64,000 nucleotides of DNA from NCBI GenBank assembly GCA_963736175.1, contig CAVTNU010000002.1:124001-188000 (forward strand), given 5' to 3'. Below the pieces are notes generated by a model. The model searched no databases, was not told the DNA's origin, and saw nothing but the letters and a program-made list of their open reading frames with translations. This DNA comes from Rhodoblastus sp963736175 (GTDB taxonomy: Bacteria > Pseudomonadota > Alphaproteobacteria > Rhizobiales > Beijerinckiaceae). Shown here piece after piece: positions 24,757 through 36,465 of this stretch. Every line of letters starts with the position of its first letter. Positions within the stretch are counted from its first letter, which is position 1. The position numbers and the translations under genes were made by a program.

Positions 24757-25203
24757 ATGGGCATGTCCGTTTCGGCTGGCGGCAAAGGCGGGCGGCGCCG
24801 GCGCGGCGTGCCGCGCTACGGCGCTATGGCCGATATCAATATGACGCCCTTCATCGACGTGATGCTGGTGCTGCTGATCATCTTCATGGTCGCGGCGCCG
24901 ATGCTGACCAGCGGCGTGCCGATCGACCTGCCGGCGACCAAAGCGGGCGATCTCAATCTCGATCAAAAGCCGGTGGCTGTCGCAATCGACGACAAGGGCG
25001 CGATCTTTCTGATGGATCAGCCGGTCGAGGCGTCGCAATTGGTCGACAGGGTCAAGGCCATCGCCAAATCCGGCTTCGACGAGCGCGTCTATGTCCACGC
25101 GTCGAAGGCGATCAATTACGGACGCGTCGCCGAGGTCATGTCGGATCTAACGGCGGCCGGCTTCAAGAAGGTCGCATTGGTGACGATGAAGGAAAGCAAA
25201 TGA
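24757..25203 (+). CDS. tolR: Tol-Pal system protein TolR (ExbD family)
   Basis: A 148-residue protein with a basic cytoplasmic start (GKGGRRRRGVPR), then INMTPFIDVMLVLLIIFMVA containing the conserved membrane Asp of ExbD/TolR, and a periplasmic domain (VDRVKAIAKSGFDERVYVHA). It couples proton flow to TolA. ATG 24757 follows CTGAGGAGTTTTCGCCT. It lies 108 bases after tolQ. Confidence 0.95.
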   Translation: MGMSVSAGGKGGRRRRGVPRYGAMADINMTPFIDVMLVLLIIFMVAAPMLTSGVPIDLPATKAGDLNLDQKPVAVAIDDKGAIFLMDQPVEASQLVDRVKAIAKSGFDERVYVHASKAINYGRVAEVMSDLTAAGFKKVALVTMKESK

Positions 25204-25243
25204 GCGCGCGGCGCGCGCACGAAAGCGGCGGGTCGGAAAAACG

Positions 25244-26350
25244 GTGAAATTCTCCAAGTCCGAACCGGGGATGGCGATCTCGGCGGCAATCCATTTCGGA
25301 GTGCTGGCGCTGACGCTTGTCGTCTTTTCGGACAGCCCGAAGTTCGATGACGCGCAGGAATCGGTTCCGGTCGAGACGATCAGCGAGAGCCAGTTCAACC
25401 AGATCATGAAAGGCGAAAAGACCGCCAAGGAGGTCAAGCCGCTGCAGCGGGCGGACAAGGTCGCCGAACAGATAGAGACGAAGCCGACCCCGCCGGTCGC
25501 CGAGGCCAAGCGCGACGTGCCGACCCCGCCTTCGCCGTTGAAGCGACTGCCCGATCCGGGCGAGGACGACAAGCCGGATCCGCCGACGCCGCCGCAAAAG
25601 GTCGCCGTTACGCCGCCGCCGGCTCCCGCTCCTCCGCCTCGTCCAGAGCCGGTCACGGCGCCGAAGCCGCCGGTCGAAGCGGAAAAGGATGATCCCCAAT
25701 CCGACGCCGCCGAAACGGTGAAGCCGCCGCCGCGGCCAAAGACGCCGGAAAAGCCGCAAGCTAAACCCGCGCCGGAAAAGCCGAAGACCAACGCGGTCGA
25801 TGAGGCCGCCAAGGTCCTGGCCTTGCTGAAGGCGCGGGATCAGAAAAAATCGGCGGAAAAATCCGATAAACCGGCCAATCAGCCGAAATCGGGACAGGAA
25901 TCGAATGACAAGAGCTTGAAGGCCAGTCTGGCCGAGGCCAGCCGTTTTCTGAGCAAAGAGGCGGCGCAGTCGAAGGCGTCGACCGGCCGCGAATTGTCGC
26001 ATGTCGCCTCGCTTGGCGCCCCCAACGCCTCGGCGGCGAAAATGTCGCCGACGCTGGGCGCGGAGTTCGACAATTTTCTCAAGGAAACCTATCACCGCTG
26101 CTGGGAAGTGCCGGTGGCCGAACAGCGCCCGAACTATGAGCCGATCGTCAGGATCGAACTACGCAAAGACGGCTCGCTGGGGGCCAATCCGGTCCTCACC
26201 AATCCGGCTTACGATCCCACCAGCCAAGCTTTGGCGGACAGCGCCATGCGCGCCGTGCGCAAATGCAACCCGTTGAATATTCCAGCGAAATTCCTCTCGT
26301 TCTACGATGAGTGGCAAGTTGTGAACGTCAAACTCAACCCCAACGAATAG
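25244..26350 (+). CDS. tolA: Tol-Pal system protein TolA-like, energy transducer
   Basis: A 368-residue protein: one N-terminal membrane anchor (AISAAIHFGVLALTLVVF), a long Pro/Lys/Ala-rich periplasmic rod (about residues 75-225), and a C-terminal TolA/TonB-like domain (KETYHRCWEVP, VRIELRKDGSLGANPVLTNP). It links TolQR to Pal and TolB. The likely start is GTG 25244, since no in-frame ATG lies closer. Its position between tolR and tolB confirms the role despite low sequence complexity. Confidence 0.9.
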   Translation: MKFSKSEPGMAISAAIHFGVLALTLVVFSDSPKFDDAQESVPVETISESQFNQIMKGEKTAKEVKPLQRADKVAEQIETKPTPPVAEAKRDVPTPPSPLKRLPDPGEDDKPDPPTPPQKVAVTPPPAPAPPPRPEPVTAPKPPVEAEKDDPQSDAAETVKPPPRPKTPEKPQAKPAPEKPKTNAVDEAAKVLALLKARDQKKSAEKSDKPANQPKSGQESNDKSLKASLAEASRFLSKEAAQSKASTGRELSHVASLGAPNASAAKMSPTLGAEFDNFLKETYHRCWEVPVAEQRPNYEPIVRIELRKDGSLGANPVLTNPAYDPTSQALADSAMRAVRKCNPLNIPAKFLSFYDEWQVVNVKLNPNE

Positions 26351-26421
26351 TCTTTTTCGCGTAAAGAGACGTCTTTAAACCTTCAACTCGCGCCCTAAGA
26401 AGCATTCAGGATTCTCAAGCC

Positions 26422-27735
26422 ATGTCGTTCCCGATCACACGCCGCCGCGCCGCCGCCCTGCTGGGCGGTCTGGCTCTAACCCCCGCCGTAGCCAATCTGG
26501 CGCGCGCCGAACGCAACGTCGAAGTGCGTTCGGGGGCGGAATTCAAACCGATCAACATCGCCGTGACGAATTTCGCCGGCGACACCGGAGCGTTGTTGAC
26601 CCAGGTCATCACCAACAACTTCAAGCATTCGGTATTTCTCAATCCGATCGACCAACAGAGTTTCGCCGATCGGGGCGCCAATCCCGACGGGCCGCCGCAG
26701 ATGGACGCCTGGCGCATGGTCAACGCGCAGTTCGTTGTCACCGGTCGTTCGACGCGCGGTCCGGACGGGCGGCTGAAAACGGAATTCCGCCTTTGGGACG
26801 TGACCAACGGCACGCAATCGGCCGGTCAGCAATATGTCACCGACCCTAATAACGCCCGGCGGGTCGCCCATATCGTTTCGGACGCGATCTTCACCAAAAT
26901 CACCGGCGAAAAGGGCTTTTTCGATTCGCGCGTCGCCTTCGTCGACGAATCGGGTCCCGCCGAACATCGGCGCAAGCGGCTGGCGATCATGGATCAGGAC
27001 GGCGCCAATGTGCGCTACCTGACGCGCGGCGAGGAACTGGTGGTCACGCCGCGCTTTTCGCCCAACGCCCAGGAATTGACCTATATGGCTTTCTCCGGCG
27101 ACGATCCGAAGGTTTTCCTGCTCAATGTCGAAACCGGCCAACGCGAGGTCGTCGGCAATTTCCCCGGCATGACCTTTTCGCCGCGTTTTTCACCGGACGG
27201 CCAGCGCATCGTCATGTCGCTCGAGCAAAACGGCGCCTCCAATCTGTTCAGCATGGACTTGCGTTCGCGCAATACGATGCGCTTGACCGATTCGGCCGCG
27301 ATCGACACGTCGCCGTCCTATTCGCCCGACGGCGGCCGGATCGTCTTCGAATCCGATCGCGGCGGCGCGCAGCAGATTTACGTGATGGGCGCGCAGGGCG
27401 GCGGGGCCAATCGCATCTCGTTCGGCGACGGCCGCTACTCGACGCCGGTCTGGTCGCCGAAGGGCGATTATATCGCCTTCACCAAGCAGAGTTCGGGCGG
27501 CTTCGCCATCGGCGTCATGAAGCCGGACGGAAGCGGCGAACGCATCTTGACCGAAGGTTTCCACAACGAAGGTCCGACCTGGGCGCCGAACGGTCTCTAC
27601 GTCATGTTCTTCCGCGATCCGGGCGGCGGCTCGGGCTCGAAGATCTACATGGCCGATATTTTCGGGCGGGGCGATTTCGCTGTGCCGACCCCAAATTTCG
27701 CCTCGGATCCATCGTGGGGACCGTTGCAGAATTGA
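26422..27735 (+). CDS. tolB: Tol-Pal system periplasmic protein TolB
   Basis: A 437-residue periplasmic protein with a Tat-like twin-arginine start (ITRRRAAALLGGLALTPAVA). The N-terminal domain (FKPINIAVTNFAGDTG) is followed by WD40-like propeller blades, each with an SPDG/SPNA pattern (PRFSPDGQRIVMSL, PSYSPDGGRIVFES, PVWSPKGDYIAFTK). TolB binds Pal and outer-membrane partners. No defect seen. Confidence 0.95.
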   Translation: MSFPITRRRAAALLGGLALTPAVANLARAERNVEVRSGAEFKPINIAVTNFAGDTGALLTQVITNNFKHSVFLNPIDQQSFADRGANPDGPPQMDAWRMVNAQFVVTGRSTRGPDGRLKTEFRLWDVTNGTQSAGQQYVTDPNNARRVAHIVSDAIFTKITGEKGFFDSRVAFVDESGPAEHRRKRLAIMDQDGANVRYLTRGEELVVTPRFSPNAQELTYMAFSGDDPKVFLLNVETGQREVVGNFPGMTFSPRFSPDGQRIVMSLEQNGASNLFSMDLRSRNTMRLTDSAAIDTSPSYSPDGGRIVFESDRGGAQQIYVMGAQGGGANRISFGDGRYSTPVWSPKGDYIAFTKQSSGGFAIGVMKPDGSGERILTEGFHNEGPTWAPNGLYVMFFRDPGGGSGSKIYMADIFGRGDFAVPTPNFASDPSWGPLQN

Positions 27736-27806
27736 CGCTCTCGCCGCCCGCCGCCGAAAAATCGGCGGAAAAGCGGCAATTCGTCTTCGCTGCCGCAATC
27801 TTGCCA

Positions 27807-27823
27807 TTAACGCCGTGTTAACC
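27807..27823 (+). promoter_or_regulatory. CtrA-like box upstream of pal
   Basis: TTAA–CGCCGTG–TTAACC is an exact match to TTAA-N7-TTAAC, 124 bases before the pal start. A further half-site TTAACCAT lies at 27890-27897. CtrA control is inference from the motif. Confidence 0.5.
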
Positions 27824-27946
27824 ACGCCGGCAATTGCTCGAATGCAACAGATAAAGACTAACGTCTGTCAAGGTTTACGGAACCTTCGCTTAACCATCGA
27901 CGGCTAGGACTGGTGCAACGACCGGCTTTGGCAAAGGAGCGACCGG

Positions 27947-28477
27947 ATGAACTTTTTTGGCTTAATGCGTTCTGGCGCTTTTCAACTGCGCGCGATCCAC
28001 GGCGTCAAACTCGCCGCGGCTTTGACGACGGCGCTGGCGATCAGCGCCTGTTCGAAAAATCCCGCCGATATCGCTGGCGGCCTCGGCGCAGGCTCGGGCG
28101 TCGCGTCGCCGGGCAGCCAGCAGGACTTCGTCGTCAATGTCGGCGATCGCGTCTTCTTCGATTCCGATTCGACCGAATTGAGTTCGACCGCGCAAGGGAC
28201 GTTGGAAAAGCAAGCCAATTGGCTCAATCAATATCGCCACTACTCCTTCACGATCGAAGGTCACGCCGACGAGCGCGGCACACGCGAATATAACTTCGCG
28301 CTCGGCGCCCGCCGCGCCCAGGCGACCAAGGAATATCTGATCTCGCGCGGCGTGTCGGTCTCGCGCATCCGCACCATCTCCTACGGCAAGGAGCGTCCGG
28401 TGGCTGTCTGCAACGACATTTCCTGCTGGTCGCAGAATCGACGCGCCGTTACGGTGCTCGGCGGCGGCAATTCCTGA
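27947..28477 (+). CDS. pal: peptidoglycan-associated lipoprotein Pal
   Basis: A 176-residue lipoprotein. The signal ends in the lipobox AISAC with Cys35. The C-terminal OmpA-like domain carries VFFDSDSTELSS, IEGHADERGTREYNFALGAR and the peptidoglycan-binding Arg of ALGARRAQATKEYL. Pal anchors the outer membrane to the cell wall and partners with TolB. It has a 211-base upstream region with CtrA-like motifs and its own terminator. Confidence 0.95.
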   Translation: MNFFGLMRSGAFQLRAIHGVKLAAALTTALAISACSKNPADIAGGLGAGSGVASPGSQQDFVVNVGDRVFFDSDSTELSSTAQGTLEKQANWLNQYRHYSFTIEGHADERGTREYNFALGARRAQATKEYLISRGVSVSRIRTISYGKERPVAVCNDISCWSQNRRAVTVLGGGNS

Positions 28478-28509
28478 TCCGATAAAAGCGATCATCGAAA
28501 AACATAAAG

Positions 28510-28540
28510 ACCGGCGCCCATGCGGCGCCGGTTTTGTTTT
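28510..28540 (+). terminator. rho-independent terminator of pal
   Basis: ACCGGCGCC–CATGC–GGCGCCGGT followed by TTTGTTTT, 33 bases after the pal stop codon. Confidence 0.9.
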
Positions 28541-28654
28541 GCCGGATTTCGCAAAAACGCCGGGCGCAGCCAATTTTTGGCCAAATCTTTCTCGCAAAAT
28601 GTGCTATCTGGCAAAATCAACGTTTCAGGCCAACGTTTCTGGAATTCGATCGGC

Positions 28655-29848
28655 ATGTTTTTCCTCTTCTCCTCTCTTTCATTGGATCGGCGCCCGCGCC
28701 AATTGGCAGGCGGGCGGGCGCCCGCGTTCCGCGCTGTAGCCCTGCTGGCGTTTTCGCTCGCCTCCCCGGCAATGGCGCAAGAGAGCTTGGCGGGTCGAAT
28801 CGACCGGCTTGAAAGCCAGATGAGCGCCTCGCGGCAAGAGCTGCGGGTGGCGCAAAATTATGAACGCCCGCCGGTCAATGTCGGCGATGACGAAGAAAAT
28901 GTGATGCGCGGCGGCGCCGAACAGAGCGGGCTGGTCCTGCGCGTTGATCGGTTGGAAAACCAGTTGCGCGGCGTCAACGGCCAGATCGAGCAATTGCAGT
29001 TCCAGTTGCGCCGCCTCGAAGAGCAATTGCGCAAAGCTCAGGGCGACGCCGGCCTGCGTCTGCAAGAGGGTTCGCCCGTCGCCCGCTCGCCCGTCAATGA
29101 CGCGCCGCAGCGGCGCGGCGAATACGAGCCCGCGGGCGTCCCGCCGGTCGCCGCGACGCCCGGGCCGGTTCCGGGCGCGGTCCCGGGCGAGCCGTCGGCC
29201 GCCGCCCGCGGCCGGCATGACGCTTTTGATCCGAACGCCCTGCCGAACGTGCCCGGCGCGCCGCGCGAGCTTGGTTCGCCGGATTCGGCTTCGAAACCGA
29301 TGGTCGCCGAAGCTCCACACACGGTTCGCGATCATGCCGCGCCGCTCGATTTGACGCCGGCCGGCGCCAGGGCGGCGGCGAATCCGACGCTCCCCGAAAC
29401 GCCGGCGCCCGGCGCGGTCCCGCCATTAGCCGCGGGGCCGACCGCGTCGTTGACGCCGCCGGCCGGGCCGGTCAAATCCAACTATGAAACCGCGATCGAC
29501 GAATTGCGCCAGCAGCAATATGAAGCGGCCGAGCAGAATCTGAAGACCTTCATCGAGAAGAATCCCAGTGGCCGGTTGATCGCTCCGGCGATCTATCATC
29601 TCGGCGAAAGCTTCTATTTCCGCAAACGCTATCGCGAAGCGGCGGAGCAATTCCTGAAAATCTCGACCGATTATTCGAAATCGGCGGTGGCGTCCGATTC
29701 CATGCTCAAATTAGGCGTGTCGTTGAACGAACTTGGCGCCAAGGAACAGGCTTGCGTCGTTTTCAGGGAATTGCCGAAAAAATATCCCGCCGCGTCCGCC
29801 GCCACCAAGAGCGGCGCCGAAAGCGAAGCCAAAAAGGCCCGTTGTTAG
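28655..29848 (+). CDS. cpoB: cell division coordinator CpoB (YbgF)
   Basis: A 397-residue periplasmic protein with a signal peptide (AVALLAFSLASPAMAQ), an N-terminal trimerising coiled coil (LRVDRLENQLRGVNGQIEQL), a Pro/Ala-rich middle, and C-terminal TPR repeats (NYETAIDELRQQQYEAAEQN, YHLGESFYFRKRYREAAEQF). CpoB links peptidoglycan synthesis to Tol-Pal constriction. ATG 28655 gives a normal signal peptide; an earlier start would bury it. Confidence 0.88.
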   Translation: MFFLFSSLSLDRRPRQLAGGRAPAFRAVALLAFSLASPAMAQESLAGRIDRLESQMSASRQELRVAQNYERPPVNVGDDEENVMRGGAEQSGLVLRVDRLENQLRGVNGQIEQLQFQLRRLEEQLRKAQGDAGLRLQEGSPVARSPVNDAPQRRGEYEPAGVPPVAATPGPVPGAVPGEPSAAARGRHDAFDPNALPNVPGAPRELGSPDSASKPMVAEAPHTVRDHAAPLDLTPAGARAAANPTLPETPAPGAVPPLAAGPTASLTPPAGPVKSNYETAIDELRQQQYEAAEQNLKTFIEKNPSGRLIAPAIYHLGESFYFRKRYREAAEQFLKISTDYSKSAVASDSMLKLGVSLNELGAKEQACVVFRELPKKYPAASAATKSGAESEAKKARC

Positions 29849-29906
29849 GGCAAGCCCGGTCTCATCCGAAACGGCGGCCGCCATTCAGGCGAAGGGTCGA
29901 GAGGGA

Positions 29907-30944
29907 ATGGCGGCGATCAGCAGCGACATCGATCCGCAGGCGCTGTTTTCGTCATTTTCCGGCGCGCGCGGTCTGCTGCTCGCTGTTTCCGGCGGCCCTG
30001 ATTCTCTTGCGTTGATGCATCTGGCGGCGCAATGGCGCGGTCGCCGGCGCACGCCGATCGCCGTCGCTGTCGTCGATCATGGCCTGCGCCCGCAGGCGGC
30101 GCGGGAGGCCGGGCAGGTCGCAGACTGGGCGCGCGAACTCGGATTCGACGCGCATGTTCTCGTCTGGCGCGGCGACAAACCGAAAAGTCGCATTCAGGAG
30201 CGCGCGCGGCAGGCGCGTTACGATTTGTTGGCCGCCTGCGCGCGCGATGTCGGCGCCGACCATATTTTGACGGCCCATCACGCCGACGATCAGGCCGAAA
30301 CAATTCTGTTTCGCCTGTCGCGCGGCAGTTCGATCGCGGGATTGGCGGGTATGGCGGAAAAGACCGCGCTGCAGGGCCTGGTTCTCGCCCGTCCGCTGCT
30401 TGGACTTCCCAAACGAAGCCTAGTCGATTTTTGCCGTGATCGCGGCCTGGACTTTTTTGAAGACCCGTCCAATCTCGATCCGTCCTTCGCGCGCGCCAAA
30501 ATCCGCCGGCTGGCGGCGCAATTGGCTGCGCTCGGTCTGACGCGCAAATCTTTGCTGATTTTGGGCGCGCGGGCGGCCAAGAACGACGCGGCGATCGAGT
30601 TCGCCGCCGACGTCCTGCAACAGCGTCTCGGCGGGGGCGAAGGCTATGATCTCACCCTGCTGGCGCAGACGCCGCAGGCGGTGTTCGAACGTCTGCTGGC
30701 CAGGCTCATCGCCGCTCTGGGCCAGCCGGCGCCGCTGCGCCTCGAACGTCTCGAATCCTGCGCCGCGCGCCTGCGGGCCTGCGCGCGCGAGGGACGAAAG
30801 GCGAAGCTCACCCTGGCCGGCGCCATTCTTCAACTCGACGCCGCCGGCGTCTTGCGGATTTATCGCGAACCGGCGCGTCGAAGAGGCGTGACGCCGCTCG
30901 GCGGACCGGTCAAAAAGCCGTCCGCGGACGACCGGCGGGCGTGA
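29907..30944 (+). CDS. tilS: tRNA(Ile)-lysidine synthetase
   Basis: A 345-residue N-type ATP pyrophosphatase with the PP-loop LAVSGGPDSLALMHL (SGGPDS at 28-33), VVDHGLRPQA, and ILTAHHADDQAETILFRLSRG. It attaches lysine to C34 of the AUA-reading tRNA-Ile. ATG 29907 lies directly before the domain after GAGAGGGA; a start at 29733 would overlap cpoB. The C-terminal substrate-binding domain is short, as in many alphaproteobacteria. Confidence 0.93.
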   Translation: MAAISSDIDPQALFSSFSGARGLLLAVSGGPDSLALMHLAAQWRGRRRTPIAVAVVDHGLRPQAAREAGQVADWARELGFDAHVLVWRGDKPKSRIQERARQARYDLLAACARDVGADHILTAHHADDQAETILFRLSRGSSIAGLAGMAEKTALQGLVLARPLLGLPKRSLVDFCRDRGLDFFEDPSNLDPSFARAKIRRLAAQLAALGLTRKSLLILGARAAKNDAAIEFAADVLQQRLGGGEGYDLTLLAQTPQAVFERLLARLIAALGQPAPLRLERLESCAARLRACAREGRKAKLTLAGAILQLDAAGVLRIYREPARRRGVTPLGGPVKKPSADDRRA

Positions 30945-31096
30945 GCGGATGCGGGAATGGCTAACGCGCCTTTGCCATTCCGATCGAATTAGCCGCTTCT
31001 CTCGCCGCCTTCTCTTGGCAAGCGGGGCGCCCACGCTTACATTGCAGACAATGGGATGAAATCCCGCAACGGCGTTTGCGCCTCAACAGGTCCATG

Positions 31097-33031
<1,935 letters not shown>

Positions 33032-33090
33032 ACCGGCGGGTTTGTTCGGTGGGCGGCCGTTCCTGTGCAAAAGGTCTCGCAACGTTTAAC

Positions 33091-33111
33091 GCGCCTGTTC
33101 AGGCGCCTTTT
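33091..33111 (+). terminator. probable terminator of ftsH
   Basis: GCGCCTG–TT–CAGGCGC (or GCGCC with a TGTTCA loop) followed by CTTTTG, 59 bases after the ftsH stop. The T-run is short. Confidence 0.6.
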
Positions 33112-33242
33112 GCGATGGCGGGCCGGAGCCCGACAGGATCGGCGCGCCCACGCGTTAAAGTTATTCACAAATCGTGAAGCCTGAGGCGCGCGCGACGGAG
33201 TATAACACGCGCAGTCTTTTTTGAGGTTTGGAGACCATTGGC

Positions 33243-34583
33243 ATGAGCCGCAAATATTTCGGCACTGACGGCATCAGGGGCCGCGCCAACACGGTAATCA
33301 CGCCGGAACTGGCGCTGAAGGTCGGACAGGCGGCCGGGCTTGTCTTTCAGCGAGGCGACCACCGTCATCGGGTGGTGATCGGCAAGGATACGCGGCTTTC
33401 CGGCTATATGATCGAATACGCCCTGGTCGCCGGCTTCACCTCGGTCGGGATGGACGTTCTGTTGCTGGGGCCGATGCCGACGCCGGCCGTCGCCATGCTG
33501 ACGCGTTCGATGCGCGCCGATCTCGGCGTCATGATTTCCGCCTCGCATAATCTGTTCGAGGACAACGGCATCAAATTATTCGGGCCGCACGGCTTCAAAC
33601 TCTCCGATGATGTCGAGCGCGAAATCGAGGCCTTGCTCGATTCAGAAATGACGCCCTATCTGGCCAAGGCTGACGCGCTCGGGCGGGCGCGGCGCGTCGA
33701 CGACGTGCGCGCGCGCTATGTCGAATTCGCCAAGCACACTTTGCCGCGCAATATGTCCTTCGAGGGCTTGCGCATCGTCGTCGACTGCGCCAATGGCGCG
33801 GCCTACAAGGTAGCCCCCGAAACCTTGTGGGAGCTGGGCGCGGAGGTCTTCTCGCTCGGCGTCGAGCCGGACGGCTATAACATCAACCGCGATGTCGGCT
33901 CGACCGCGCCGGACGCTTTGGCCCATCGCGTGCGCGAATTGCGCGCCGACATCGGCATTGCTCTCGACGGCGACGCCGATCGCGTGCTGATCATCGACGA
34001 AAACGGCAAGTTGATCGACGGCGACCAGTTGATGGCGGTCGTGGCGCAAAGCTGGCACGAGGACGGGCGTCTGTCGCAGCCCGGCGTCGTCGCCACCATC
34101 ATGTCCAATCTCGGTCTTGAGCGCCATTTGAACAACATCGGCCTGTCGTTGGCGCGCACCGCCGTCGGCGACCGTTATGTGCTCGAACATATGCGCGAGC
34201 ATGGCTACAACCTCGGCGGCGAGCAATCGGGCCACATGATCCTGTCCGATTACAGCACGACCGGCGACGGCCTCGTCACGGCCATGCAGGTGCTGGCCGT
34301 CGTCAAGCGCCAGAACAAGCCGGTGAGCGAAGTCTGCAACGTCTTTGAGCCTTTGCCGCAAGTCCTGAAAAATGTTCGCTTCAAGGGCGGCCAGCCGCTC
34401 GCCAAGGCGAACGTCGCCAAAGCCATCGAAGCGGCCAAGCTGCGATTGGGCGCGGAAGGGCGTCTGGTCATCCGCCCCTCCGGCACTGAGCCGGTGATCC
34501 GCGTCATGGCCGAGGGCGATGATCGCGCGCTTGTCGAGCAGGTGGTGGACGACGTCTGCGAAGCGGTCGCGGCCGCCGCATAA
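33243..34583 (+). CDS. glmM: phosphoglucosamine mutase
   Basis: A 446-residue enzyme converting glucosamine 6-phosphate to glucosamine 1-phosphate for peptidoglycan and LPS. YFGTDGIRGRAN opens the protein; the phosphoserine loop is MISASHNLFEDNGIK; metal-binding DGDADR is in ALDGDADRVLIIDE; sugar specificity GEQSGHMI and the phosphate-binding RPSGTEPVIRVMAEG follow. ATG 33243 is chosen over a start five codons upstream. Order ftsH–glmM is common. Confidence 0.96.
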   Translation: MSRKYFGTDGIRGRANTVITPELALKVGQAAGLVFQRGDHRHRVVIGKDTRLSGYMIEYALVAGFTSVGMDVLLLGPMPTPAVAMLTRSMRADLGVMISASHNLFEDNGIKLFGPHGFKLSDDVEREIEALLDSEMTPYLAKADALGRARRVDDVRARYVEFAKHTLPRNMSFEGLRIVVDCANGAAYKVAPETLWELGAEVFSLGVEPDGYNINRDVGSTAPDALAHRVRELRADIGIALDGDADRVLIIDENGKLIDGDQLMAVVAQSWHEDGRLSQPGVVATIMSNLGLERHLNNIGLSLARTAVGDRYVLEHMREHGYNLGGEQSGHMILSDYSTTGDGLVTAMQVLAVVKRQNKPVSEVCNVFEPLPQVLKNVRFKGGQPLAKANVAKAIEAAKLRLGAEGRLVIRPSGTEPVIRVMAEGDDRALVEQVVDDVCEAVAAAA

Positions 34584-34589
34584 TCGCCG

Positions 34590-36264
34590 TTACCTAGACG
34601 CGGGCGTAATGACAATCTCGCGATCAGCCGGCCATTTCAGACGGTAGGCGAGGCGGACCTCCTTCGTCTCGCTCGGCTGCAGGTCGAGCGTCCAGCTCAT
34701 CACGCCGCGTTTGTCGCCGACCTGTTTTTCGCTCGGCGTCGTCGTCTGCGGCAGGATTTCGACGGTGATCGCCGTATTTTCCGAAAAAGGCGCCTGATCG
34801 GTCACGACGGCGCGGACGGCGAAATCGTGCAGATTGCGCACCTGCGTCTTGAATTCGCGCGTCTGCGTTTTCGTCTGGCCATACCAGGTCGGCTCGTTCT
34901 CTTTATTTTTGACCGGGGCGTATTCGACGCGAACCCTGTCGTCCGCGCCAAAGCCGAGATCGGCGCTGTCGCCGGGCGTCAGCATGGGCATGCGGCCCTG
35001 TCCGACATAGGCGCCTTCGCGATAGAGCGCGACGACGCCGGGCAGCAACGGCGCGGTTTCGCCGTTGCTGAAATGGGCTGACAGAAAGGCGTGCGGGTCT
35101 AGCTTCGGCGCGACGGCGTAAGTCAACGCCGCTTCTGCGTTCTGCGCCGACAGCCGAACCAGTTTGTTCGACCCGTCGGATGCGGCGCTGATCCGGCCCG
35201 GCGCCACGAATGTCGCTTGATAGGCGTCCGATTCGACGCGCGTCGACGTTTCGCTCGCCTCGATCGCCGCCGCCGCCGTCGGCATGGGCGAGGCGGGGGC
35301 GCGCGCGCCGTCGTTTTCCAGCGCCCGCGCGCGTGGGGCCGCCTTTTGCTCGGCGAAGACGACGGGCGGTTCAAAAAACGCGATGCGTTGCGGATCGAGG
35401 GACGGCGCGGCGACCGCGCCCGCCGTGCGGGTGGTCGATACGCTCAGCGCGACGTCGGTCCAATCCTCGCCGGTCCGTTGCGCGATGGCGGCGCGGCGAA
35501 CGATTTCGAGCGCGGGCTTGGCGTTGGCGCCCGCCGTCTCCAGCCTGGCGTCGTATACGGGCGTCCAATTGGCGCCGGCGACCCGATAGGTCAGGCTGAA
35601 GCGCGCCTTGCCGGCCGTCGGCGTCTCGACGTCCACGGCGACATCGCGCGCGGCGCGGCGGCCGACGAGCGGCTGGCGGGCCGACTCCAGCGCTTTGATC
35701 TCGTCGTCCAGTTCGCGCGCGGCTTTGCGCGCCACACGCAATTCCTCGCCGACCTTGGCGTAAGCCGCGCCGACCACATCCCACGCGCTGTTCCATTGGC
35801 CGATGTCGAGCGGTTTGGATTCAGGGGATAGCTTCTCGGGGCCCGATTCGGCGAAGCGCGTCATCATCGCCTGTTTGGCGCCAAGAGCGTCGATGTCGAC
35901 CTGTTTGGCCTCGCGCCTGTCGCGCAGCGCGGAAAGGCGCGTTTCCAGCTCGTTATTGGTCGCGCCGGCGCCGCCGGGCGCAACCTGGGCGTCGATCGAA
36001 CCGAGGGAAATTTTTGTCTCCGCCGCGGCCGCGATGCGCAGCGACGACGGGTCGAGACCCATCGGCAGGCCGCGAAAGTAAAGCCGCGCGCCGCCGGCCG
36101 GCAATTGGACGTCGGCGACGCGCGTGACGGAGGCCGAATTCGGGATAAACCGTCACCGCGTCGATGCGCGAGACGGCTTCGAGGTCTCCGGCGAAAGCCA
36201 TGGCGACGCCGCCGATTTGCGCCAACGCGGCGACGGGAAAAAGGAAAATCTGTCGTGTCCGCAT
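34590..36264 (-). pseudogene. DUF4139/MuiA-type protein gene with a frameshift
   Basis: The main frame (34590-36104) encodes DUF4140/DUF4139 sequence without its N-terminus (LPAGGARLYFRGLPMGLD ... YRVAGANWTPVYDARLET ... LTYAVAPKLDPHAFLSAHF). A second minus-strand frame, starting at 36264, supplies a signal peptide (FLFPVAALAQIGGVAMAFAG) and RIDAVTVYPEFG, the usual first strand of the family. The two join at GAATTC, 36136-36141: removing one T gives the expected PESASVTRVADVQLPAGG. So a single-base insertion, real or from sequencing, breaks the gene. Intact relatives are secreted proteins of unknown function (mucoidy inhibitor A). Confidence 0.8.
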
Positions 36265-36465
36265 GTCGTGTCCCCCCAGTAACGCGATCTCGCGCAGATT
36301 TAAGAAAGATGGGTGCGCGATTGCGGATTTTTTCCGGCTCGCGCGTGGCGGAAAGAAAATTTACAAGGTGATCCGACGCGTCAAAACCGCGCGCCGCGGA
36401 GTTCTGGCGGCTGGACCGGCGCACCGATCGCGTCCATTATCGCCAGTCCCCGACAGGACGACCCC

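Noticed and set aside
36313..36465. Longer N-terminus for the DMT transporter
   Set aside because: The added residues are charged, lack a membrane segment and overlap the region upstream of the frameshifted gene; TTG 36466 gives the normal length.
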